Source: Theristus sp. LFF4_11 (lineage: Eukaryota; Nematoda; Chromadorea; Monhysterida; Xyalidae). From it: a DNA stretch of 64,000 nucleotides. Position 1 is the first letter of the stretch. Each line of letters begins with the position of its first letter. Below the pieces are notes generated by a model, which saw nothing but the letters and a program-made list of their open reading frames with translations, did not search any database and was not told where the DNA came from. The DNA is taken from contig JASANC010005666.1 of assembly GCA_030248135.1 (NCBI GenBank), positions 1 to 64,000 of the forward strand, read 5' to 3'. Positions 22,468 through 31,902 of this stretch are shown piece by piece. The translations under genes and the position numbers were made by a program.

Positions 22468-25400
22468 TCAGAAATCGTTAAACGGATAAAACGGGTGTTT
22501 CATGTCTCGCTCCAGCGTTAAAATGCGCCAATTTCGATCGAGCGAATCGACCTGTTTCATTTCACCGGCGGTCAATTCAAAATCGAAAACGTTGAAATTC
22601 TCAGCGATGCGTTTTTTGGTCACCGATTTCGGGATGACGCCTAGGCCGCGTTGGATCGCCCAACGCAGCGCGACCTGAGCTGGTGACTGCAAAAAATTTT
22701 TTTTAATTTTTTAGACGTGTCACTTTCTTCTCAGAACACTGAGCATGTGAAAGAAGAAACAATCGTCATGTAAATGTGTCACCCTCGTGGCCTGGTGGTA
22801 GTGCGTTAGACTACAGTCTGTGCGCTCGGGGGATCGAGCCGTGATCGAGATCGAGGGGTGTATAGGCACTTAATGACAGAGAAAAACTCGATGGGCGCCC
22901 TACTCAATGGCGTTCAGTACGCTTCTCAGGGTTAGCCCTGGCTAAAAACATCGCCTAAAAATTCCAACAACAACAACAAAACAATGGGTTCATCGGATTT
23001 GCGAGAAAGCAGTTTTCCAACCGCCTTTTCCACGCCTCACCCTGCCATGCTTGGCAGCAATGTCGATCAAAACAGGCTCTTCCAGCAACATCGGCTGTCC
23101 CTCTTTCCGAAACATGTGCGTCGGATTCGCGAGTGGACTGAAGCCGGTCAGTATGATGCCCCTTTGTTGACACCAAACGTGCAGGCGCTGTTGCGCAAAG
23201 TACGGGTGCAGTTCCACCTGGAAGGACAATAATACGTGTCCGTCTGAAGACTGTTGTAAACTCTGTTGTAAACACGGTAATGTTGCATCGTGACAAACTA
23301 ACATGCACGAATGCGCTACAATGAGAAAAGCGTGCTGCGGCTGCAATATTGTATAATCTTTTCTTTAAGACCTGCGACTCAATGCGGTTGTGGACGTGAA
23401 AGGAAACTAGTTTTAATCTGTATGTAGTAACTCAGAACAGCCTAAATGACCCGACCTTATTTAGGGGACTCGGACCTTTTTGCCAATTTTGAATTCCCGC
23501 GTCGTGCATGAGACTGCTTGCCCATCTATGCGCGCATTGAGATGCGGTACCAAAATAAAAGATACTACCTTTGTGTGCATTTGCCTGTGCATGTCCACAT
23601 TACTGTATTATAAACCCAGTGCACGGTTTTCAGGCAAGGAGTTCAGAGAAAACGACATTTTTTAAACTGCTTGTTGATCGGCTGCATGTAACATGCAACT
23701 ACGATATTTTAAACGAACAGTCACCAAGCAACAACACCACAAACAGAAACGTACGTCGACGTGTGCATTTATATGACGGGAATGGGGTATCCACACACCA
23801 AAAACTCACCTGAAGATATGTTGGCTGAATGTTTGAGTTGTCCATGATTCTTTGCACTTGAACATGGTTAAAGTTCGAGAGTCCCAATGAGCGAATCTTA
23901 CCTATGACAAAAAAACGAATACAAAAACTTTCATGCATGCACTTTTCTACCAAAACAATCAAGAACAACACGAACCGAACCATTTCTGACCTTCCTGAAC
24001 TTTCTCCTCCAGTCCACGCCACGTTTCCAAATAGTCGACTTCCGAGTAAAGTGATTCACCTTTTTCCGTCTGAAACAAACCAGTTTTTACCGCATTTCAT
24101 CAGAAAAACCTTGGAAGTTTCAGCAGGAGCAAGATGGAATTTAAAAAAGCGCTAGCCTCGCCTCCCATTCATATCAAGCTGTCTAATTGGTTGAATCGTG
24201 ACACTGATTGCAAAATCGCATCCAATTCGTTCGAGAGCATCCAATCAGCTAAAACTTTTTTTCCAAATTCAACCGTGGGATGAAACGTCATTACAAAAGC
24301 TACGACTAGTTATCACCAAAGGCTGAACTCGGTTCTTCTGGAAAAGGTTTCACAAATCTCATTTTCCCACACGAAACGTAAAACCGGTTGCTTGCCGGAC
24401 AACCCCCAGAAAATCATCTCACTTTCGGCACATTAACGTCGACATTTTCTTTGTAACCCATCGGCCAATGTATCAACATCAAATCAACGTAGTCCAATTG
24501 CAGATCGGACAGACAAATCTCCACTGCTTTCTTCACTTCGGCGCGCGAATGATACGTGTTCCAGATTTTTGAGGTGATGAACAGTTCTGAGCGGGTGGCC
24601 TGTTGCAAGAGAAGGTCGAGTCGAAAAAGCATTTGGCTGACACTTTGTGATCCGCTGTTTCGCTGATGTTTCAGCCAGACATAACAACCGTCTGCGCTGG
24701 TCATAATGTTTGATTGGGTTGTGCAGCCCGGGCCTTGTTTACACAAAGGTTTACAGCGGAAACAACATCATGCTGGTGCAAACAGTCAAGAGCTACATTC
24801 AAAAGCAGCGACAGAACAAACTTGACTTCGGAGTGGTACCTACCAGGCTAACACGTTTGTTCGGCCTTCCAAAAACAATCAGAATCTTTCAAAACCCTAA
24901 AAAACGTGACCAAACCGTTCCCGTCGACAAAAACTCGCGCAGAGCAGCGCCCACTTCTTTCTGATTGCCGTATGCCTGCGCGCAGTCGATCAGTCGGTAG
25001 CCGATTTCCAGAGCGTCCAACACAGCCTGCTTCACCTGCATCGAAGAAGGGATTCTTTTGGTTGTTGTTGGGATTTCTAGGCGATGTTTTTCAGCCAGGG
25101 CTAACCCAGAGAAGCGTACAGAACGCCATTGAGTAGGGCGCCCATCGAGTTTCCTGTCATTAAGTGCCTATACGCCCCTCGGCGGGGCTCGATCCCACGA
25201 GCGCACAAAGCGTCTTGCCTGAGCAAACCTGCACGCGTTCTACACAAGCTGGAAAACTGAACTAAGCGCTTAGGTGCGGGAACTGTAGTGGCGGCTTTGA
25301 AAGACAACAATCTTTGTTTGAATGATTAATAAATAATCAATCAGCAATCAGGCTGTCTGGTTTGAAGACCAAGAAAAAAACAGCGCGGATGTGCGAGTTC

Positions 25401-25593
25401 TTTTTTAAAGTTGAACAAAATATGCGGTGCTTCATGCTAGCAGTTCGACTACACAGAGTCCAACACACGAAAAAGCAAAAAAACTTTTCAGCTTTCAACT
25501 AACACCAACCTCTCCGGGTTTACTAAGCCACGTTCCGAGGCCGATTTGCGGAATTTTGTGGCCAGATTTTAGTTGAAGATTTGGAACTGCCAT
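22468..25593 (-). CDS. Aldo-keto reductase, AKR1-like
   Basis: NAD(P)H-dependent cytosolic carbonyl reductase. Minus-strand exons: 25593-25510, 25035-24916, 24599-24423, 24069-23991, 23901-23810, 23217-23041 and 22686-22468; all phases agree, giving 315 aa, the typical length. N-terminus [20 protein letters not shown]. The catalytic tetrad is visible: Asp and Tyr in [13 protein letters not shown], Lys in [12 protein letters not shown], His in LMLIHWPMG. Cofactor-side motifs: [35 protein letters not shown], and [20 protein letters not shown], which binds the phosphate of NADP(H) in the family. It ends [10 protein letters not shown]. Substrate cannot be inferred. SINE copies lie in two introns and a palindromic repeat in another. 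Confidence 0.95.
22781..22982 (+). repeat. tRNA-derived SINE, copy B (most complete)
   Basis: A box TGGCCTGGTGG (22788-22798), B-box region GGGGGATCGAGCC, body TATAGGCACTTAATGACAG, tail CCAACAACAACAAAAC. It lies in the last intron of the aldo-keto reductase gene, in the opposite orientation to the gene. Confidence 0.87.
23353..23567 (+). repeat. Palindromic dispersed repeat, second copy
   Basis: Same family as 19320-19535: CCTGCGACTCAATGCGG at the left, AATTTTGAATTCCCGCGTC inside and ACCAAAATAAAAGATAC at the right. In an aldo-keto reductase intron. Confidence 0.6.
25058..25225 (-). repeat. tRNA-derived SINE, copy C, head truncated
   Basis: Reverse orientation: TTGTTGTTGGGATTTCTAGG (tail side), then GATGTTTTTCAGCCAGGGCT and CCTCGGCGGGGCTCGATCCC. 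The tRNA A-box end is missing. Its tail lies about 22 bp from the acceptor of aldo-keto reductase exon 2. Confidence 0.82.
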
Positions 25594-27432
25594 GGCCAAC
25601 CAAGTTTGGTTTGGACCTTTTGCTACACACTGTATTTTGCCTGTGAAAAAAAGCCACAGAACTTAACCGGCGACAGAATGTTTGTGGGAACTGAAACTGT
25701 AAAATAGATAAGAACCGCACTTCTTTGGTATGCAATTGTCCGAAACAATTTTGTAATGTAAACGTTACACTTCAATCAACACACGTCGTATAATGTTTTT
25801 TTTTTATCGCGTACCACTGTGAAACAATAAAATAGCAACAGTGCACAGGAGTAGGGTTAGGGAAAAAAAAATCCGGATTTTTTTTAAATTAAAAAAAATT
25901 TAAAAAAAAAAAATTTTTTTTACAAGTTAGGTTCGTTCGAAGCGTCTCGTCGAGCTGAGTTCATCTAGACTATTTTCAGAACGATCCGGGAAACTATAAG
26001 AGCGAAAATCGTGTTTTATTGAAATTATGTCCATTTCATAGAGGGAAAGTTGCATTTTCAACAGTAAAACAGGGCAATTTTTCACGTGTACTTGAATATT
26101 GAACCGTTCTTAGTGGTTCCTCTTTAGAAAATTACCAAAATTTGACTGTGTTCAAAAATTCCTGTTTGCTGTAGCTAAGTCGGCAACCCCTGTCGACCCG
26201 GTCGCCCCCCCCCCCCCCCCCCAAGACACTTACTTTCAGGTTCAACCAGCTATGCTATCTGCCACATGGCGAGAGCCCACTCTTCAAATCATCGTATCGA
26301 AAACACGTACCATGATTTCGCGATCACGTTGCGGGCAACTGACAGACGCAAGTTTAACACGTTAGTTTAGCTCAGCACGCAAGTTTTAACATGTGGCCAT
26401 GTTATCGGGTATCTGAAAAACGGTCGTGTGATGTGGTATTAACCAACATCTCCGCTCAAATTGTTTAACAATATATCGCACAACTCCATTGTAGACCTAT
26501 AACATACGCCAATCAACAAGATATCATGTTCATCTCATGGCCTACCGACTGAAAAACATGTTCTAAGTTGCAAGAAAACGATTTCTGAAACGATATTTCA
26601 ATTCAGTTAAGTCATTTCAACGCTAAAAATTGACTCTAGAAGTCATCCAAATCGAAAAACATGGAGTACGTCGGTCAAAATGACCAAATAATGACATTTA
26701 CCTAAGCACACAAAGAAGTTGGGAAGAAAATTTGGTTTGAACTTTCAAAAAATTATGCCATAAATCGAATTTTCAGAGCAAAGTAGAAGAAAAAATTTTC
26801 AAATTTTTTTAAGTTTGAAAAAAAAATCCAAATTTAAAAAAAAAAAACGAAAAAAAAAATAAAAAAAAAATTTTTTTTTCAAAGCCCCTAACCCTACACA
26901 GGAGAGCGAATAAAACGGCCGCTGCAAAAAAAAACAAACTGAAAGACCTGAGCAGACAAGACATCAAAAAACAAAACAATAACCACCAAAAACTGCGCAA
27001 CTAAATGAGCGAGCGTGTTTGTTAAAACAACGGCTGAACCGAACCTAAAACGTGAAGCGGTCTGCATCAAAACGACAGAAGAACATTGAAAACGGTCATA
27101 AAATCCCGTCAACGCGGTGGGCCACGAATGGTGCCGTTTGTAACGTACGGTCCATTTCATGTTACGTTTTCTCGCAGAATACAGAGCACGCAAAAGAAAA
27201 AAAGAACGGGATCGGAGTTGCAAAAATATATTTAGCCACAAACTGGACTTTATTTCAACAAGCTGATTGATTGGTTGATGATCACGTGATGGATGCGTTC
27301 TGTGCTGGCATCGTTGTAGAGGTGGCCGAGTCTGTACTGCACAGAACAGCACGCATCACGTGATCACCAACCAATCAGCGGATTGCCTATAATTTAAAAA
27401 GTTCAGACTGTAAATAGTGATCAAAGCGAAAT
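25594..27432. other. Intergenic between aldo-keto reductase and PCGF
   Basis: Mostly the hAT-like element at 25853-26896. From ~27185 to 27417 comes a dispersed repeat (GAACGGGATCGG...TTAGCCACAAA) followed by a decayed palindromic element (AAGCTGATTGATTGGTTG... and ...CCAACCAATCAGCGGATTGC). No gene seen. Confidence 0.65.
25853..26896 (+). mobile_element. hAT-like non-autonomous element, copy 1
   Basis: Starts TAGGGTTAGGGAAAAAA and ends GCCCCTAACCCTA, with an 8-bp duplication CACAGGAG at 25845-25852 and 26897-26904. Length 1044 bp; poly-A/T-rich arms, an 18-C run inside (about 26205-26222), no transposase. Nearly identical to 38056-39116. Confidence 0.93.
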
Positions 27433-30400
27433 TCAAAACTCCACGTGTTTCCGGTAATTCAACTGCAACGGGTGCGCACGGTTACGCCATCGAGTTTTCT
27501 GGATGAACTTCAACGAGTGATCCTTGCCCATCAGTTCGTCGTTGCAGAAAATGTCGAAGTCGGCGAACGTCTCCGGATCGAAGTTCAGTTTCGTCGCGAG
27601 ATATTTCTTCAAGTGAGACACGGTCGCGTGCGCCGAACACCGCAGATATTGACGTCGCAGCTGTTTGACGCCCGACGTTTCGGGTGAGTTTTTCGTCGTC
27701 GGCGTCGTCAGCGGCGGCGTGAGTTCACCGATGCACAAATGCACGCTCACCTGCTCGTCGTGGCGATGGTAGTCGGGGTCGCCGTTGTTGTTCTTCTCCG
27801 TCGTCGGCTTCGCAGACGTCAGGCGCGTGGAGAAACCGGAAAAAAGAAAAATTCCATCGCGCTCATGGCATGAAGTACAATTCACTGATGCACGTTGGTA
27901 GAAAGATCGTGTCGAGAGTGAGACCGTCACCCAAAATCGTGCAAAAGAAAGCCAGTTTTGACCATAGAATACGAACAAAACAACAACCGAACAAGATGTG
28001 AACTTGAGAAATTTTCAATTTTGTTCTCACATGACGAGTCCGCGTCCGTAAAGTTGCTCAGCCCCATCGAATCTTCGTCGAACGGCAACTTTCGATCGCG
28101 ATAGAACTTCTCGCGACGACGTCGCTCCGTCTGCTGCATGTTCGGCACCAGTTTGTAGACGAGATCCTGCAATAGAACAAAGACATTTGCTTTCAAAACA
28201 ATCAAATCATTACTCTTGGGTCTCCGTGCCTAGAGATGTCAAGAAAAAAAAAATTTTCTATTTTTTTTTCTTTTTAAAAAAAAAAAAAATTTTTTTTTTA
28301 AATTTTTTTTTTTTAAATGAAAGTTGTTCAGAATTTTTCAGGGAGTCCGAATATCACCATCTGAGGAGCCACCGACTTACCATATGACCCCCACTCATAT
28401 GGGAGGAGGGTGAAAATTTCAGACTTGGTTTCGGCGACCCCATTTTCCCACCGACGACATCACGTCTCGTGTTTTGCCTCTAAATTCACCTCAAATAACA
28501 TGGAAACAAGTTCCACAACAAACCGGTGTGATCACGCTGACGACACGAGGCGAAACAGCAACGATCAACCAACGAAGTTACGCTTGCAGTGGCAGACAGT
28601 GCAATTTCCACCTTTCGAGATCCTGAAAAACGATGCGTAAATGTGAGTTCTCTGCTTCTATCTCACCTTAGCGACATCGGAATTTGTTGAACTAGCCTTT
28701 GCGACGCTCAAGTACTTCAATGCGCGAGTCGATCATCACTCACCAAGGCTGAAAACAGTCGATAAATCAATCCAGAATACCACCTGCAGCGTTGAAGACT
28801 AAGTGACAAGGTAAAGTCAAAGAAAATTTTTGTTGAACTTTCGAAAAATTATGCCAAAAACGGCATTTTCAGGGCACATTAAAGAAAAAATTTCAAAAAT
28901 TTTTAATAAAAAAAATGAAAAAAAATGCTCATTTTTTTTTTACTTTTTTTTTTAAAAAAAAAATTAAAAAAAAATTTTTTTTTTTGACCCTTACATCTCT
29001 ATCCGTGCCACATGCTGGTCATACAGTTTTACTGGAGTTTCCTGCATTTCGCAAAATAAAATGAATATGGGTGGATAAAGCTACACCAGTGGAAGATAGA
29101 GATCAATCAAGCCATGAAGACATCATTAAGAACGATCGATCATTCAGGAAGTTATCATTGGATCGAATGTACCAAAAACTACAACATCTGGTTTTTTGAC
29201 TGTCACGTGCAAACAAATGGGCTGTAAGTAAACCCTTTGAGGTATTAAAACTCTTCGGCCTTTAGTAAACCTTTTAAAGTATCAAAGTTCCAGTTTCTCG
29301 TACACAACCCTTGAATTGAATTTCACTTTGTCTCACACCCTCACCCGTGTTCGTGGGTGAAGAAATCAGTCAAACCAAAAAACGGACTGCTTTATATGAC
29401 AAGCGCATGTCTTGAAGCACTAACGTCCATTCGGTCTGACACGTTGGAATAATTAAGCTGATACACACAAACAGAACGCATTTGGCAATAAACCCGCACA
29501 TAAAAACCATTTTTTCAGATTCAGATTCTTTATTTCAACGCACAACCTAAGTCATGGCAAACAGACGAAAAACATCTGGATTAACCGTTCTTAAGCGCCA
29601 TTCATGGAGGTTGAAGCGCGCTGACGCGCTTCACTTTGCTACACATTCACGAAGCAAAAAAACAGCGCGCTTCAGCGTGCGTCAGCGCGCTTCAGTTTTG
29701 GAGCACATGCGCATTCACGGACGCGCGCGCTGACCAGCTTCATCGTGAATGAAGAAATGAAGCTGCGTCAGCCGCAGCGGCTTTTTAGGTTTTTTGCCCA
29801 TTCACGAACGCGCGCGCTGAAGCGCGCTGACGCGCGCTGAAGTGCGCTATCATGAATGATGAAATGAAGCTGCGTCAGCCGCTGCGGCATTTGATGTCCG
29901 GACATCAAATTTGTGTGTGCAAAATCGCTGATTGTTGCTGTCAGTGACAATCTTTCACAAATGTTGCAAGACTTTTTTGTTATATCATTTAGTACTTTTC
30001 TGACAGATTCTGAACAGTATTGTATAGCGTAATTAGTCTCAAAATAAGTGTGACAGTGAGAATACGAATACTCAACAAAGCAGAAAAGTAGTGCAAGAAA
30101 TTTATGTGAAATTTATGTGAACTGTACCCGTGCGACGGTGTGGGGTACTGATTTGCGCAGCCCTTAAAACCGGTGTGCAGCCCGCAAGAACAAGCTTTGC
30201 TAGCTTTGCTTCATTACACCGGCTGCCTTGCAAACTGCAAAAAGGGCCAAATTCATTCAGAATGCTTTTTTGTACTGTTTTTTATGGTTTCACACCAAAA
30301 GTTTTCTGATCTTAGGCGCATATTTATTGAAAAATTGTGAAATGGACTTTCGAAGTGAAGAAAAACTTTGAAAGCTACACCGCAAAATACATCAAAACAT

Positions 30401-31570
30401 TCACTGAAACGGCGAAAACAACGAATCGAAGCGGTATATAGTGTGTACTAAACAGCACGTACGGAAACAACACAGACAACAGCACAAAACGATAAAACTG
30501 AACGACATTTAATGAACAAACACCTAGAGAGGTTCCCGCCTGTAAACTACTATAGTGCAGTGGTAACATGTTGTGCCTGTCAGTACAGAGGCCAAAGTTC
30601 GAAACCCGTCTTAGCCCAGTTGTTTTTATCGTTTTTATCTGTTGGTTTCTTTCACAAACGCAGCACAATAAAACTTACTGTATTCCTCAATTAATTTAAT
30701 TTTACCACAATTAAATTCATTCCCTTTTTGGTCTGCATCTATCACAATTGAAAGCGCAGAAATTATGCAAATACGTTTCATTTTTCAGACAAGACAGACA
30801 AGACAATTTTTCATTTGGGGTCCGGACATCAAAAGCCGCAGCGGCTGACGCAGCTTCATTTCTTCATTCATGATGAAGCTGGTCAGCGCGCTTCAGCGCG
30901 CTTCAGCGCGCGCGTTCGTGAATGGACAAAAAAACCTAAAAAGCCGCAGCGGCTGACGCAGCTTCACTTCAGGCCGCTTCATCATTCATGATGAAGCGCG
31001 TCAGCGCGCTTCAGCGCGCGCGTTCGTGAATGGGCAAAAAACCTAAAAAGCCGCAGCGGCTGACGCAGCTTCATTTCTTCATTCATGATGAAGATGGTCA
31101 GCGCGCGTCAGCGCGCTTCAGCGCACGCTTGCATGAATGGGCCTTTAGTATAACTCTCAAAGACGGGTACAACTGTCTCAAAAATGCAAAACACAAGCAA
31201 ACAGACAGCCAACGAAAACAGCAACCAACAATAAAGGGCACATAATAATTGAAGGACAATCAGGAAAAGCCGTCGACACAAACCGCAGCAACTGAGACAA
31301 GAAACCAAAACAAAACCATTGTTATTCCCTGCCTTCTGCAGTAACCTGCATCGTTCGATCCAAGCTGACGTAGTGCGACGGATGCGACTGGTGAATGAGC
31401 AGCTCGCAGCGGGGGCATCGTTTCGACCGTTCAAAGTGCTTCAGAAGACACGATTTGCAGAACGTATGCAAACAATCGAGCACCGTCGTCGCGTCGACCA
31501 AATAGCCCTTGCAGATGTAGCACGTGATGTGCGCGTTCACTGACTTCATGCGCACCCGGATGCAGTCCAT
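27433..31570 (-). CDS. PCGF3: Polycomb group RING finger protein, PCGF3/5 type
   Basis: Subunit of a variant Polycomb repressive complex 1; pairs with a RING1-type E3 to monoubiquitinate histone H2A in the nucleus. Exon 1 (31570-31346) carries the C3HC4 RING: CYIC, CLHTFCKSC, CPRC, followed by IHQSHPSHYVSLDRTMQ, wording typical of PCGF3/5. Exon 2 (28166-28031) continues DLVYKLVPNMQQTERRRREK. Exon 3 (about 27884-27433) has the RAWUL ubiquitin-like domain: DEQVSVHL, LRCSAHATVSHLKKYLATKL, FDIFCNDELMGKDHSLKF, TRWRNRAHPLQLNYR. The exon 2/3 join is uncertain: the linker is poorly conserved and the acceptor at 27885 is weak, so a small extra exon is possible. The first intron (3.2 kb) is mostly two transposons. 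The start lies 332 bp from that of the divergent USP gene. Confidence 0.9.
28231..29001 (+). mobile_element. hAT-like non-autonomous element, second family
   Basis: Ends TAGAGATGT and ACATCTCTA match the hAT terminal consensus; 8-bp duplication TCCGTGCC at 28223-28230 and 29002-29009. Length 771 bp. Internal similarity to the 1-kb family (GAACTTTCGAAAAATTATGCC, CATTTTCAGGGCA) and poly-A/T arms show the two are related. In the PCGF intron. Confidence 0.92.
29594..31144 (+). mobile_element. 1.55-kb PIF/Harbinger-like element with GC-rich subterminal arrays
   Basis: Starts AGCGCCATTCATGG and ends GCATGAATGGGCCT, flanked by TTA on both sides (29591-29593, 31145-31147). Both ends carry inverted arrays built from AGCGCGCTTCAGCGCGC and GCCGCAGCGGCTGACGCAGC spaced by CATTCACGAA; GTCCGGACATCAAA marks the inner edge of each array. 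No transposase frame seen. The interior includes a tRNA-like sequence and a fragment related to the flanks of the 52.5-kb minisatellite. Short relatives: 48157-48331 and 34971-35178. Confidence 0.85.
30545..30615 (+). repeat. tRNA-like sequence inside the 1.55-kb element
   Basis: A-box-like TAGTGCAGTGG (30553-30563) and B-box-like AGTTCGAAACC (30596-30606). The D-arm side reads GTGGTAACATG. Stems are imperfect, so a tRNA pseudogene or SINE head is likelier than a working tRNA. Confidence 0.5.
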
Positions 31571-31902
31571 GTTTCGTTCAACGTTTGGTCTGTTTGCTTA
31601 TTCGGTTGCTTGCTCTGAAAAAAAAACAGGAAAAAATGGAATGTTTTGCAAACCAACAATAGCTTTTCCTAATCTCCTCCCCTCTCCCTTCTTTCTGATA
31701 AAAAAGAAAGAGCAGCGCAATTAGGGTTCGAAGAAAAGTGAAAATCCATTCCACTATTTTGCAAGCAAAACGGTTTGATGTTGCTACTGGTGTTTCTCTT
31801 TTAATTGTTTTGTGATCTTCACTTTGCAGGTCTGCAAAACAGACGAATCGATGCACGCAATTTATAATAAACACGAGCGATAGCGAGACACGCACGCAAA
31901 CG
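31571..31902. promoter_or_regulatory. Putative bidirectional promoter, PCGF/USP
   Basis: Only 332 bp separate the start of PCGF (minus) from the proposed start of the USP gene (plus), so promoters or 5' leaders of both should lie here. No clear TATA box on either side. The USP first exon is itself tentative. Confidence 0.45.

Noticed and set aside
25853..26896. Internal telomere repeats (TAGGGTTAGGG, CCCTAACCCTA)
   Set aside because: Only about 1.5 units at each end, in inverted orientation and bounded by 8-bp duplications: these are transposon ends.
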